64,000 nucleotides of DNA from an uncultured Burkholderiales bacterium. GTDB taxonomy: Bacteria > Pseudomonadota > Gammaproteobacteria > Burkholderiales > Burkholderiaceae_C. Positions 30,415 through 41,071 of the stretch are shown here, piece by piece (position 1 is the stretch's first letter; every line of letters begins with the position of its first letter). A program made the position numbers and the translations under genes. The stretch lies in the NCBI GenBank assembly GCA_903870145.1, contig CAIQBO010000049.1, positions 1-64,000 on the forward strand. Reading direction: 5' to 3'. Below the pieces are notes generated by a model. The model ran no database searches. It worked only from the letters and a program-made list of their open reading frames with translations, and was not told the origin of the DNA.

Positions 30415-31455
30415 ATGTCCAAATTCAATGCGTCACGCGCAGCCAAACGGGTATTTTTTTTGACCCTTGTGCCTGCTTTTTTTTTGTTGGCTGTGGCCTA
30501 CTTTTATCTGCTGGGCGGGCGCATCATTGAGACTGATAATGCTTACATCAAGGCAGACAAAGTTCCCGTCAGCGCCAGTGTGGCCGGCATGGTTTCTGAG
30601 GTGCTTGTGGCTGAGAATCAAGCGGTCGTTGCAGGGCAAGTGCTGTATCGGTTGGATCCAGCAACGTTTCAGGTGTCAGTGGAAAAAAGCCAAGCCAAGT
30701 TGGCCCAAGCTCGAACCGAATTAAATGCCCTCAAAGCCAGCCATCTGCAAAAACAAGCAGAAATCACCCCTGCCAAAACAAGACTTCAATTTGCTTTGAA
30801 AGAACAACAACGACAAGCCGACTTGGTGAGTAAAAACTTTGTCTCTGCCGCCAAGTTTGACGAGTCCAAGCAAGTTGCCGAATTGGCAGCCCAACAAATC
30901 ACGGCCTTGGAACAAGAGTTAAACCGCATTGCAGAAACTTTGGGCGGCAGTGTTGATTTTCCAATGCAAAAACACCCCAACTACCTTGCCGCAGCGGCGG
31001 AGCTCAAACAAGCCCTGCTGGACCTGTCGAGAACTGACGTTAAAGCGCCCATGGCAGGCATTGTGAGCAAACCACCCAAGCCTGGCCAATACCTCAGCAT
31101 GGGCAGCACCGCCTTGGCTTTGGTGGCCAGTGGATCGCTTTGGGTGGAAGCCAATTTCACTGAAACTGAGTTGACCCACATGCACCCGGGGCAAGTTGTG
31201 GTCATTCACGTTGACACCTACCCCGAGCATGAATGGAGAGGCCAGGTTGAGAGCTTAAGCCCCGCCACAGGTGCAGAATTTTCCGTCTTGCCGGCCCAAA
31301 ATGCCACCGGAAATTGGATCAAAATTGCACAGCGCGTTCCTTTGAAAATTCGCATTCAAGACAACAACAATGCACCGGTCTTGCGCGCTGGATTGAGTGC
31401 AGTGGTGCAGGTGCAAACTGAGCACCGCCGAAAAATATTAGGCTTTGCACTTTAA
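30415..31455 (+). CDS. HlyD/EmrA family membrane fusion protein
   Basis: GRIIETDNAYIKADKVPVSASVAGMVSEVLVAENQAVVAGQVLYRLDP; VKAPMAGIVSKPPKPGQYL. Confidence 0.92.
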   Translation: MSKFNASRAAKRVFFLTLVPAFFLLAVAYFYLLGGRIIETDNAYIKADKVPVSASVAGMVSEVLVAENQAVVAGQVLYRLDPATFQVSVEKSQAKLAQARTELNALKASHLQKQAEITPAKTRLQFALKEQQRQADLVSKNFVSAAKFDESKQVAELAAQQITALEQELNRIAETLGGSVDFPMQKHPNYLAAAAELKQALLDLSRTDVKAPMAGIVSKPPKPGQYLSMGSTALALVASGSLWVEANFTETELTHMHPGQVVVIHVDTYPEHEWRGQVESLSPATGAEFSVLPAQNATGNWIKIAQRVPLKIRIQDNNNAPVLRAGLSAVVQVQTEHRRKILGFAL

Positions 31456-31464
31456 GCCTTGGAC

Positions 31465-33000
31465 ATGTCTGAGTCGACGCTGCCCCCCAGCCCCAAGCCC
31501 AATCGCGCTTGGGTGACGGTCTCGGTCATGCTGACCACCATCATGCAAGCCGTGGACACCACCATTGCCAACGTGGCTCTGCCTCACATGCAAGGCACGA
31601 TGGGCGCCACACAAGAGCAAATTTCATGGGTCTTGACCTCCTACATTGTGGCTGCTGCGATTTTCATGCCGCTGACAGGATTCATGTCGGCTCGCGTGGG
31701 ACGCAAGCGCGTCTTCATGGTGTCGGTTGCCGGCTTCACATTGGCTTCCATGCTTTGCGGTGCGGCGCAAAGTCTGCCTCAAATTGTTTTATTCAGATTG
31801 TTGCAAGGTATTTTTGGTGCCTGCTTGGTGCCGCTTTCACAATCGGTTTTGCTCGACGCCTACCCTCGCGAGCGGCACGGCTGGGCCATGGCCATTTGGG
31901 GCATGGGCGTCATGGTCGGCCCTATCGTGGGGCCATCCTTAGGTGGTTGGCTCACCGAGTATTACAGTTGGCGCTGGGTCTTTTACATCAACTTGCCACT
32001 GGGCTTGTTGGCGTGGTTTGGTTTGGCTACCTATGTCAAAGAAACGCCCGTCGATCCAAACAGACAATTTGACTGGCTTGGCTTTGTGCTGCTGAGCACT
32101 GGCATTGCAGCCTTGCAATTGATGCTTGACCGAGGGCAGTCACAAGACTGGTTTCACAGCCCTGAAGTGGTCATTGAAGCCATGATTGTGTGCTTTGGCT
32201 TGTACCTGTTTGTGGCGCACATGTTCACCTGCAATCACCCCTACATCGAGCCCGATCTGTTCAAAGACCGAAACTTCAGCGTTGGCTTGATGTTGATATT
32301 CATGGTGGGCGTGATTTTGCTGGCCAGTCTGGCTTTGCTGCCGCCGTTCTTGCAAAATTTGATGGGTTATCCGGTTGTCGATGTTGGTGTTTTGCTGGCG
32401 CCACGCGGCATCGGGACGATGATGGCGATGATCATCGTCGGCAAATTGGCCGGGCGCTTTGAAGCCCGCTTGGTCATTGGGTTTGGCCTGTGTTTGACCA
32501 GTTTATCCATGTGGCAAATGACGAAGTTCACCACCGACATCACGAGCTGGACCGTCATCTCGACAGGGCTGCTCCAGGGCTTTGGGCTGGGCTTTATTTT
32601 TGTGCCACTCACAACGCTCACTTTTGCATCTTTGGCGCCCCATTTGCGCAACGAAGGCACTGCATTGTTCAGTTTGATACGCAACATCGGAGGCAGCATT
32701 GGCATTTCGGTGGTGATCACCTACCTTGCACAGCGCACACAAATCAACCACGCGGTTTTTTCTGAAGCCATCAACCCTTTCAACTTTGGCTTGCAAATGG
32801 CCATCGAAGCGGGCAGTGTTGATCTGAACACGTCGCTGGGTCTGGCCATGGCCAATACCGAGGTCACGCGTCAAGCTGCCTTGCTGGCTTATTTGCAAGA
32901 CTTTCGCTTGATGATGTTTGTGAGTTTGAGCGCGTTGCCCCTGGTGTTTTTGTTGGGCCCTTCAAAACAACAACCCTGGCCCGACCCCCAGCCCACTTAA
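31465..33000 (+). CDS. DHA2 (EmrB-like) MFS multidrug transporter
   Basis: [50 protein letters not shown]. Confidence 0.93.
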   Translation: MSESTLPPSPKPNRAWVTVSVMLTTIMQAVDTTIANVALPHMQGTMGATQEQISWVLTSYIVAAAIFMPLTGFMSARVGRKRVFMVSVAGFTLASMLCGAAQSLPQIVLFRLLQGIFGACLVPLSQSVLLDAYPRERHGWAMAIWGMGVMVGPIVGPSLGGWLTEYYSWRWVFYINLPLGLLAWFGLATYVKETPVDPNRQFDWLGFVLLSTGIAALQLMLDRGQSQDWFHSPEVVIEAMIVCFGLYLFVAHMFTCNHPYIEPDLFKDRNFSVGLMLIFMVGVILLASLALLPPFLQNLMGYPVVDVGVLLAPRGIGTMMAMIIVGKLAGRFEARLVIGFGLCLTSLSMWQMTKFTTDITSWTVISTGLLQGFGLGFIFVPLTTLTFASLAPHLRNEGTALFSLIRNIGGSIGISVVITYLAQRTQINHAVFSEAINPFNFGLQMAIEAGSVDLNTSLGLAMANTEVTRQAALLAYLQDFRLMMFVSLSALPLVFLLGPSKQQPWPDPQPT

Positions 33001-34607
33001 GGCGCGCTCTTTGCAATCATGTCCGCAGCCTTCTCTGCAATCATGATGGTTGGCGCATTGGTATTGCCCGTGACCAAGTCCGGCATGATCGAGGCGTCCA
33101 CCACGCGCAAGCCCTGCAAACCATGCACTAGCAGGTGGGCGTCGACCACGGCCATGGTGTCACTGGCTGCGCCCATTTTGCAAGTGCCAACAGGGTGGTA
33201 TTCGGTGTCTGAATTTTGACGCAAAAATGCTTCAAGTTGCGCCACGTTGTTGCGCTGGGCCTCGTGAATCATGGGCCCTCGGTAAGGCTTGAGTGCAGCA
33301 GACTGCATCACATCCAGCCCCATTTGCGTGCCCTGGACCAAGGTTTTCAAATCATCGGGATGGTCTAAAAAAGCGGGGTCAATCAAGGGTTTGTCCAGCG
33401 GGTTTTTGCTTTGCAGCGTCACACTTCCACGACTTTTGGGTCGCATGAGTGTGACATGCAAACTGTAGCCGTGACCCCAGTGCTGTTTGCGCGTGTGATC
33501 GTCAACGATGGCGGTGCACAGAGCGAGTTGAATGTTAGGGTGCTCTGGTTTATTTTCGGTAGAAATAAAGCCCTGCGTTTCAGAGACACTGGAGGTGATC
33601 CAGCCAGTGCGTTTGGCGCGCCACTCAAAGATGGCTTTGACCATGTTAACCGCACCTTGGAGCGAAAACCCCATGGCTTCGTCGACTTTGCTCGTGCGGT
33701 AGATCAAGGTTGTGGTCAAGTGGTCTTGCAGATTTTGCCCCACACCGGGCAACTCATGCAGCAGCTCAATGCCCATCGATTTGAGATGCCCTGCTGGGCC
33801 TATGCCCGACAGCAGCAGCAACTGGGGTGAGCCATAAGCACCGGCTGAAATGATGACTTCACGGCGCGCCCTGACTTGCTGAGATTGTCCGTTGTGGACA
33901 AACTCGAGGCCAACGGCTCGCTTGTCATGCAACAGGATTTTGCAGGCCTGTGAATGGGGTAGCACCGTCAAGTTGCTGCGACTCCTGACAGGGTCAATGT
34001 AGGCCCTTGAAGCGCTCCAGCGCTCACCATTTTTTTGCGTCACTTGCCCTCTTGAAACACCGAATTGCTGCGCCCCGTTGTAGTCTTCGTTGAAAGGAAT
34101 TCCTTGCTCGGCGCAAGCTTGAATGAAAACTTCGTTCAACGGGCTGGGGCTGGTTAAAAAACTCACATTCAATGGGCCGCCCACTGCCCGATATGCAGTC
34201 TCTCCAAAGCACTCGTTGTTTTCCGATTTTTTGAAATAAGGCAGCACATCTTGGTACGACCAGCCTATGTTGCCCAAGCTGGCCCAGCGGTCATAGTCGC
34301 CTGCATTGCCGCGGGTGTAGACCATGGCGTTGACCGAGGAGCTGCCTCCCATGACCTTGCCCCGAGGCTGAAAGCCGCACCGGCCGTTCAACCCAGCTTG
34401 CGGTGTGGTGTTGTAACCCCAGCTGTGAATGCCCAGTGGCGCGGTGGCGGCAAAACCCAATGGGGCGCGGATGAAGATCGAGCCATCGGGGCCGCCCGCT
34501 TCCAAAAGGCAAACCGTCAGTTGTGGGTTTTCGCTCAAGCGCCCTGCGACCACGCAGCCAGCCGATCCTCCACCGACAACCACGTAGTCAAATTCTTGTG
34601 CATTCAT
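32997..34607 (-). CDS. GMC family FAD oxidoreductase (choline/alcohol dehydrogenase-like)
   Basis: [78 protein letters not shown]. Confidence 0.93.
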   Translation of the reverse strand: MNAQEFDYVVVGGGSAGCVVAGRLSENPQLTVCLLEAGGPDGSIFIRAPLGFAATAPLGIHSWGYNTTPQAGLNGRCGFQPRGKVMGGSSSVNAMVYTRGNAGDYDRWASLGNIGWSYQDVLPYFKKSENNECFGETAYRAVGGPLNVSFLTSPSPLNEVFIQACAEQGIPFNEDYNGAQQFGVSRGQVTQKNGERWSASRAYIDPVRSRSNLTVLPHSQACKILLHDKRAVGLEFVHNGQSQQVRARREVIISAGAYGSPQLLLLSGIGPAGHLKSMGIELLHELPGVGQNLQDHLTTTLIYRTSKVDEAMGFSLQGAVNMVKAIFEWRAKRTGWITSSVSETQGFISTENKPEHPNIQLALCTAIVDDHTRKQHWGHGYSLHVTLMRPKSRGSVTLQSKNPLDKPLIDPAFLDHPDDLKTLVQGTQMGLDVMQSAALKPYRGPMIHEAQRNNVAQLEAFLRQNSDTEYHPVGTCKMGAASDTMAVVDAHLLVHGLQGLRVVDASIMPDLVTGNTNAPTIMIAEKAADMIAKSAP

Positions 34608-34610
34608 ATC

Positions 34611-36617
34611 TCATGGCCTCGTGACAATAGGAAAGGTGCCTGCCGATTGATCAATCAAATAAAAAAACTTGGCCAAATCAAGGGTACTGCCTTGAATTTT
34701 GGTGTGCTCAGACAGCAGCAAATCTTTGGCTCCAGCTTTGCCTATGACCATTTGCAAAAAGAATGCATGCGTCAAAGTCAAGGTGGCGTTGGCATCTTTG
34801 TGGGGCGCTGATTTTTCAAAATGCATGACTGCATTTTCAATTTGGATCACATAGCTTTCTTTCAAATCTGAAAGCACCAAATTGATTTTCAAATCGTTGT
34901 TCTCTGCCTTTTTGCCATCCAAAGAGGCCGCCATGGCTTCCAAAAAACGCGGGACAGGTGTTTGCAACAACATGTCGATCATGCCTTCTCTGGGTAAACC
35001 TTTTTCGGGAGGTCCTTCACGCAATTCCAAAGCACCAGTCAAATAAAAGTTTCGCCACGAAGCCGACTCTGCCATGAAGCCCAATTGATCAAATGATCGA
35101 GCCAATATGTCACGTGCAGCTTTGTTGTGCGGGTCCACATAGACCGCGTGCTTGAGAAGCTCCGAGGCCCAGCGAAACTCGCCCTTTTCATAAGCCACCT
35201 TGGCTGCAAACACCACTTTGTCAACGCCCCCCATCAGTTCCACATATTTTTGGGATGCTTGCAGTGGCGCAAGCGGGTCCAAATTGGAGGGGTGCGCATC
35301 AAACCAGCCCATGTAATGCTGGTAGACCGCTTTGACATTGTGTCGAACCGTGCCGTAGTAGCCCCGCACATTCAAATGCTCTTGCAAGGACTTGGGCAGT
35401 TGCAGCGTTTCGGCAATTTCTGAAGCGTTCAAACCCGCATTGATTTGCCGCACGGTTTGATCGTGAATGAATTGATACGTGTCGCGCTGTTTGCGAATGA
35501 AATCTTGTATTTTTTCTTTGCCCCACACGGGCCAATGGTGCTGATTAAAGACCACTTCGGAATTTTCAACATGGCGCAAAGATTGATTCAAGTAAGCCGC
35601 CCACTGCATCGCATCGCGCACCTTGGCGCCGCGCAAGGTGTACAAATTGTGCAAGGTGTGGCCCATGATTTCCGCGCCGCAAAAGGCCTTAAAATCTGGC
35701 AAGTGAAAAGTCAACTCCGAAGGCGCTTCGCTGCCGGGCACATTGTGAAAAACAAAACGAACACCGTCCAACATCACTTCCTGCTGGGCTTGAGAGAGGC
35801 TCAGATTGGGCGCCACCAGACCCATGCGCCCAAACGCAACGGCCTTGCCCAAGCCGTTGTCAATCAGGCCTTGGGCGTTGTGGGGCAATCGACTGCCATA
35901 CATGTACATGGCTCTTCGCCCCATGGCAGAGCCCATCAAAATATTTTCGCTGGTGGCCTCCGCCATGAAGCCCGAGGGGGCCAGCACCGTGATTTGTCGG
36001 CGCTTGACTTCATCGGCGGTGATCACACCCAAAGCGCCGCCAAAGTGATCCGCATGGCTGTGCGTGAAAACCAGCGCAGACACTGGTTTGTTGCCCAGAT
36101 GCAGGCGCGCAAACGCCATTGCGGCAGCAGCAGTTTCTTGCGAAGTCAAAGCGTCCACCACAATCCAGCCGGTTTTGCCCTCAATCAAGGTCATGTTGGC
36201 CAAATCAAAACCGCGCAATTGCCAAATACCGGATGAGACTTTGAACAAGCCCACATGGTTGTTCAACAAAGCTTGTCGCCACAAACTGGGGTTGACACTG
36301 GCGGGGGCTTGACCTTTGACAAAGGCAAAAGCGTCAAAGTCCCAAATCACTTGGCCTTGTGCGTTTTTGACCTGTCCTTGGGGTGCTGCAATGAAGCCGC
36401 GTTTGGCGTCTTCAAAAGACGGGGGGTCGGAATAATCGTTTTGCTGCGCCAAGGCTTGGTTGGCTTGCTGCGCCCACATGCTGCCCCCCTGCTCACTGGA
36501 AGGTTCAGCCTCATGGCGCGAACAACTGCTGAGCAACATGCCCAGCAAAGCGCACACCAAGCCTAGGCGCAGGCCTTTCGCATTGACTTTATTTGATGAA
36601 CCAGCAGAACTTTGCAT
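34611..36617 (-). CDS. Alkyl/aryl-sulfatase (SdsA-type metallo-beta-lactamase fold), predicted lipoprotein
   Basis: VFTHSHADHFGG; WPVWG; YVDPHNKAARDILA; C-terminal SCP2-like sterol carrier region; LLSSC lipobox. Confidence 0.9.
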   Translation of the reverse strand: MQSSAGSSNKVNAKGLRLGLVCALLGMLLSSCSRHEAEPSSEQGGSMWAQQANQALAQQNDYSDPPSFEDAKRGFIAAPQGQVKNAQGQVIWDFDAFAFVKGQAPASVNPSLWRQALLNNHVGLFKVSSGIWQLRGFDLANMTLIEGKTGWIVVDALTSQETAAAAMAFARLHLGNKPVSALVFTHSHADHFGGALGVITADEVKRRQITVLAPSGFMAEATSENILMGSAMGRRAMYMYGSRLPHNAQGLIDNGLGKAVAFGRMGLVAPNLSLSQAQQEVMLDGVRFVFHNVPGSEAPSELTFHLPDFKAFCGAEIMGHTLHNLYTLRGAKVRDAMQWAAYLNQSLRHVENSEVVFNQHHWPVWGKEKIQDFIRKQRDTYQFIHDQTVRQINAGLNASEIAETLQLPKSLQEHLNVRGYYGTVRHNVKAVYQHYMGWFDAHPSNLDPLAPLQASQKYVELMGGVDKVVFAAKVAYEKGEFRWASELLKHAVYVDPHNKAARDILARSFDQLGFMAESASWRNFYLTGALELREGPPEKGLPREGMIDMLLQTPVPRFLEAMAASLDGKKAENNDLKINLVLSDLKESYVIQIENAVMHFEKSAPHKDANATLTLTHAFFLQMVIGKAGAKDLLLSEHTKIQGSTLDLAKFFYLIDQSAGTFPIVTRP

Positions 36618-36698
36618 TTACCAAATAGATTAGCATGACCCATGACATTGTTGCGTCGCCATTGCTTCATTGGTGTAAACCCTTGATGCGTGCAAAGT

Positions 36699-36726
36699 TA
36701 AAAAAAGGGCGGATATTTCCGCCCTT
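36699..36726 (-). terminator. Rho-independent terminator downstream of the aldehyde dehydrogenase (minus strand)
   Basis: aagggcgga-tatt-tccgccctt with an A run on the plus strand (U tract in the minus transcript). Confidence 0.9.
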
Positions 36727-36748
36727 GAAATTCAGCCTTGAATCGGCT

Positions 36749-38269
36749 TCAGAAAAAGCCCAGTTTGGACTCGCTGTAGCTGACCAATAGATTTTTGGTT
36801 TGTTGATAATGGTCAAGCATGACCTTATGGGTTTCGCGGCCAATGCCCGATTCTTTGTAACCCCCAAATGCAGCGTGTGCTGGATAAGCGTGATAGCAAT
36901 TGGTCCAGACGCGCCCGGCCTTGATCGCGCGGCCCATGCGGTAGGCCACATTGCCATTGCGACTCCACACACCTGCACCCAAGCCATAGAGGGTGTCATT
37001 GGCAAGTTCCAAGGCTTCAGCTTCTGTTTTGAACGTGGTCACGGCCAGCACGGGGCCAAATATTTCTTCTTGGAAAATTCGCATCTTGTTGTGGCCTTTG
37101 AACAAGGTCGGCTCAACATAGTAGCCACCGCCCAACTCACCACTCAAACTCGCCACATTGCCACCGCACAACACTTCAGCGCCCTCTTGGCGCCCGAGCG
37201 TCAAGTACGCAGAAATTTTGGTCATTTGTTCTTTAGAGGCCTGGGCACCCAACATGGTGTCGGTGTCCAAGGGGTTGCCTTGTTTGATGGCGGCAATCCG
37301 CTCCAAGCAGCGGGCCATGAACTTGTCATAGATCGACTCTTGAATCAAGGCGCGCGATGGGCAGGTGCAAACTTCACCTTGGTTAAAGGCAAACAAGACC
37401 AAGCCTTCAATGGCTTTGTCAAAAAATCCATCGTCTGCATCGGCAATGTCAGCAAAGAAAATGTTGGGTGATTTGCCGCCCAACTCCAGGGTGGCTGGGA
37501 TTAAATTTTGGGCTGCCGCTTGTGCGATCACTTTGCCTGTGGCGGTGGATCCGGTGAAGGCCACCTTGGCAATGCGCTTGCTCGAAGCCAAGGGCATTCC
37601 AGCTTCACGGCCAAAACCATTGACCACATTCAAAACGCCAGGAGGCAACAAATCGGCGATCAATTCGACCAACAGCAAAATAGAAATAGGTGTTGATTCA
37701 GCAGGCTTTAAGACCACGCAATTGCCAGCGCCCAAGGCGGGTGCCAATTTCCATGCCGCCATCAAAATCGGGAAGTTCCAAGGGATGATCTGCGCCACCA
37801 CGCCCAATGGTTCGTGATAGTGGTAAGCCACTGTATCGCCATCAATGTCTGACAAAGCACCTTCTTGGGCTCGCACACAGCCTGCAAAATAGCGGAAATG
37901 GTCCACCGTCAAGGGAATGTCGGCATTCAATGTTTCACGGATTGGTTTGCCGTTGTCCACTGTTTCTGCATAGGCCAGCAATTCCAAATTGGCCTCAATT
38001 CGATCGGCAATTTTGAGCAAAATATTCGAGCGTTCGGTTGGGGATGTTTTGCCCCAGCCACCGGCAGCAGCATGGGCGGCATCCAAGGCCAACTCAATGT
38101 CTTGGGCATCTGAGCGAGCCGCCTGTGTATAGACTTGGCCACTGATCGGCGTGACGACATCAAAGTATTGACCTTTCACGGGCGCTTTCCATTGGCCTCC
38201 AATGAAGTTGTCATAACGCGCTTTGTATTGGACTTTGGCACCGGTGGTGCCAGGGGCTGCATAAATCAA
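36749..38269 (-). CDS. NAD-dependent aldehyde dehydrogenase (ExaC/AcoD-like)
   Basis: [69 protein letters not shown] start at 38269 preceded by AGGAGA. Confidence 0.9.
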   Translation of the reverse strand: MIYAAPGTTGAKVQYKARYDNFIGGQWKAPVKGQYFDVVTPISGQVYTQAARSDAQDIELALDAAHAAAGGWGKTSPTERSNILLKIADRIEANLELLAYAETVDNGKPIRETLNADIPLTVDHFRYFAGCVRAQEGALSDIDGDTVAYHYHEPLGVVAQIIPWNFPILMAAWKLAPALGAGNCVVLKPAESTPISILLLVELIADLLPPGVLNVVNGFGREAGMPLASSKRIAKVAFTGSTATGKVIAQAAAQNLIPATLELGGKSPNIFFADIADADDGFFDKAIEGLVLFAFNQGEVCTCPSRALIQESIYDKFMARCLERIAAIKQGNPLDTDTMLGAQASKEQMTKISAYLTLGRQEGAEVLCGGNVASLSGELGGGYYVEPTLFKGHNKMRIFQEEIFGPVLAVTTFKTEAEALELANDTLYGLGAGVWSRNGNVAYRMGRAIKAGRVWTNCYHAYPAHAAFGGYKESGIGRETHKVMLDHYQQTKNLLVSYSESKLGFF

Positions 38270-38330
38270 GGCTGTCTCCTGAAGGGTTGATGGGCGTGGA
38301 CGTTCAAGGTCCTTGCTCCGGGCTGTGTTT

Positions 38331-38346
38331 TGCAAGCCTTGTGCCA
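38331..38346 (-). promoter_or_regulatory. Sigma54 (-24/-12) promoter for the aldehyde dehydrogenase
   Basis: Minus strand TGGCACAAGGCTTGCA; GG and GC 10 nt apart. Confidence 0.85.
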
Positions 38347-38447
38347 AGTTACGCCCTACTTCCCCCAAATCCTGAAAAACCTGCCATGTCTTTGATTTAT
38401 ATCGACTATTGAATCGCACAAAGCGGTTCAAATGCCGTCAATGTGCT

Positions 38448-38479
38448 TACAGGACTGACACCTGTACGCGCTGTGTCAG
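38448..38479. promoter_or_regulatory. Two overlapping dyads, candidate enhancer-binding-protein sites
   Basis: TACAGG-N7-CCTGTA (38448-38466) and CTGACAC-N11-GTGTCAG (38455-38479). Confidence 0.55.
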
Positions 38480-38603
38480 CAACACCTGTCACAAATTGGA
38501 ACACTCAGAACAACAAATCAGGCGAGTCCATCGGAGATGCCATCGGCACCGCTAGACTGACATTGACAAAAACAAGCGAGCACACTCGCCAACGGAAGAC
38601 AAC

Positions 38604-40514
38604 ATGCGCGAACATTCACTCATGCCCGCCCCACTGCTGCGACAAGCGCGGCACCTCTTGATCGAAACAGGTCAATGCCAGTCACCTTCGGTGGACGCAG
38701 TGGTCTCACGCTCATGGGGAAGAAGTCTGGCGGCTGGGCTGTCCCCCATCGGCAGAATTTCCTTCACAGACAACTTAAGCGGCATCGAACTTCAAAGAGC
38801 GCGCACCCAAAATCATGATTTGGTCAGCCACTCGCACCCCATCATGGAGTATTTGTTTGAACAAGTTCGACAAAGCCACAGCATGGTGATCTTGTCAGAC
38901 CGCAATGGCGTTTTGATGCACACATTGGGAGACCTTGATTTTTTAAGCAAAGCCGAACGCGTGGCCTTGATGTGTGGCGCCTCTTGGAATGAAAATCAAC
39001 GCGGCACCAATGCCATTGGCACGGCACTGGCCGAGTTTGAAGAGGTGGAAATCAATGGTGCAGAACACTATTTAGAACGCAACGGTTTTCTCACCTGTGC
39101 AGCCGCACCTATCATGTCGGCCACTGGCGAATTGATGGGCATATTGGACATCTCTGGCGACCACAGAAGCCGTCACCCCCATACGCTGGGCCTGGTCTCG
39201 ACCGCAGCCCGCATGATTGAAAACACACTGGTCTTGAGTGCCTGCCAGCATCAAATTATTTTGAAATTGCATGCGCGTGCAGAAGGCATTGGCTCTGTGG
39301 CGCAAGGGGTCTTGGCTTTTTCTGAAGACGGCTGGATGATGGGCGCCAACCGCCGAGCGCTTGAAATATTGGGGCTGCACAAAAGCAGCATCGGCAGCAC
39401 GCAATTGAACCGCTTGTTTGATGTGGAAATTGACCAGCTCCTTGCCCACGCAAGCAAGTGCGCTGGCCGGCCTTTGCAATTGCACACACCTTCGGGTGCG
39501 TCTGTTTTTGGACAGATTCAAACCCATCCTAAATTGTCGATCAAAGTGGCTGCAGCAAGGCCTGCGCCGACGCTGGATGCCTTGGACCGAATGGACACCG
39601 GTGATGCGCGTTGGCGCTTAGCCGCAGAAAAAGCCAGGAAAGTTTCAGGCAAAGACATTCCCCTTTTGTTGCTCGGTGAGTCGGGTGTGGGAAAAGAGCT
39701 TTTTGCCCGCGCTGTTCATGAAACCTCTGCACACAAAACAGGGCCATTTGTGGCCATCAATTGCGCCGCCCTGCCCGAGCATTTGATTGAAGCTGAATTG
39801 TTTGGTTATGCGCCTGGGGCCTTCACCGGCGCCAATAAAAATGGATCTCCTGGGCGTTTGCGGCAAGCCCATGGCGGCACACTTTTTTTAGACGAGATTG
39901 GCGACATGCCTTTGTCAATGCAGACTCGTTTATTGCGCGTGCTGCAAGAGAGAAAGGTCACGCCTTTGGGCTGCGGTGAATCGGTTCCTGTTGATTTTTC
40001 ATTGATTTGCGCCACGCATCAAAACTTGCGCATTGCAGCCGAGAAGAACCACTTTCGAAGCGATCTGTACTACCGCATCAATGGCTTGAGTTTGCAATTA
40101 CCGGCCCTGCGCGAGCGAACTGATTTCAGCGCCCTGACCCACCGTATGCTCCAAGAGTGGGGCGGGCCCATACGCTTGCACATCGAGCCCGAAGTGATGA
40201 AAGCCTTGAGCTTGTACCACTGGCCTGGCAATTTGAGGCAATACAGCAACATGCTGCGCACAGCCGCGGCCATGCTTGATGCGAACGAGGTTTGCATTTC
40301 ATGGGCGCACTTGCCTGACGATTTAGTGCCAGAGTTACAAACCCTCTCCAGTTTGCAAGCGATGCACGCCCAAACGCCTCCGCAAAACCTGCATGAACTC
40401 TCACAAAAAGCCATCCACCAGGCTTTGGAGAATGTGCGCGGCAACGTCTCGGCAGCAGCGCGCCAACTGGGCATCAGCCGGCAAACTTTGTACCGAAAAC
40501 TGCAAGTGCATTGA
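38604..40514 (+). CDS. Sigma54-dependent transcriptional regulator (AcoR-like: GAF-AAA-Fis)
   Basis: LLLGESGVGKELFARAVHE; FGYAPGAFTGANKNG (GAFTGA); C-terminal VSAAARQLGISRQTLYRKLQ. Confidence 0.94.
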   Translation: MREHSLMPAPLLRQARHLLIETGQCQSPSVDAVVSRSWGRSLAAGLSPIGRISFTDNLSGIELQRARTQNHDLVSHSHPIMEYLFEQVRQSHSMVILSDRNGVLMHTLGDLDFLSKAERVALMCGASWNENQRGTNAIGTALAEFEEVEINGAEHYLERNGFLTCAAAPIMSATGELMGILDISGDHRSRHPHTLGLVSTAARMIENTLVLSACQHQIILKLHARAEGIGSVAQGVLAFSEDGWMMGANRRALEILGLHKSSIGSTQLNRLFDVEIDQLLAHASKCAGRPLQLHTPSGASVFGQIQTHPKLSIKVAAARPAPTLDALDRMDTGDARWRLAAEKARKVSGKDIPLLLLGESGVGKELFARAVHETSAHKTGPFVAINCAALPEHLIEAELFGYAPGAFTGANKNGSPGRLRQAHGGTLFLDEIGDMPLSMQTRLLRVLQERKVTPLGCGESVPVDFSLICATHQNLRIAAEKNHFRSDLYYRINGLSLQLPALRERTDFSALTHRMLQEWGGPIRLHIEPEVMKALSLYHWPGNLRQYSNMLRTAAAMLDANEVCISWAHLPDDLVPELQTLSSLQAMHAQTPPQNLHELSQKAIHQALENVRGNVSAAARQLGISRQTLYRKLQVH

Positions 40515-40562
40515 TCCAAACGCCGGTCTGCGTCAAAATAGCCGGTGTAGAAAGCTTTTTTC

Positions 40563-41057
40563 ATGCACAACGACATTCACGATCTGCGCCAAATTTTAAA
40601 GTCAGTCAAGACCATTGCGGTGGTCGGTTTGTCTGCGCAGTGGAACCGGCCGAGTTTTTTTGCAGCCAAATACATGCAAGCGCATGGCTACACCATCATT
40701 CCCGTCAACCCCCGCTACGCAGCTGGGCAAGGGCCTGACACTGCGCAAGCTCAACATATCTTGGGCGAGACTTGCTATGCCAGTTTGTTAGACATTCCAC
40801 AACAAGTTGATCTGGTGGATGTCTTTCGGCGCACTGAAGATGTGCTGCCCATTGCCGAGCAAGCCCTCCAAATCGGTGCGAAATGCCTTTGGCAGCAGCT
40901 CGGCGTTGAAAACCACGAAGCAGATCAACTTTTTCGAAATGCTGGCCGTTCTTCGGTCACCAACCGCTGCGTCAAAATTGAGCATGCGCGCATTTTCGGA
41001 GGCCTGCAGTGGGTGGGCGTGAACACCGGCATGATCTCAGCCAAACGGCCTGTCTAA
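40563..41057 (+). CDS. CoA-binding domain protein
   Basis: SVKTIAVVGLSAQWNRPSFFAAKYMQAHGYTIIPVNPRYA; LWQQLGVEN. Confidence 0.88.
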   Translation: MHNDIHDLRQILKSVKTIAVVGLSAQWNRPSFFAAKYMQAHGYTIIPVNPRYAAGQGPDTAQAQHILGETCYASLLDIPQQVDLVDVFRRTEDVLPIAEQALQIGAKCLWQQLGVENHEADQLFRNAGRSSVTNRCVKIEHARIFGGLQWVGVNTGMISAKRPV

Positions 41058-41071
41058 TCCAACACAACCCT

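Noticed and set aside
35445-36236. 263-aa plus-strand ORF
   Set aside because: Antisense to the alkylsulfatase; no recognisable motifs.
36800-37471. 223-aa plus-strand ORF
   Set aside because: Antisense to the aldehyde dehydrogenase.
41058-41071. SAM riboswitch upstream of metY
   Set aside because: Only 14 nt separate metY from the preceding gene; no room for an aptamer.
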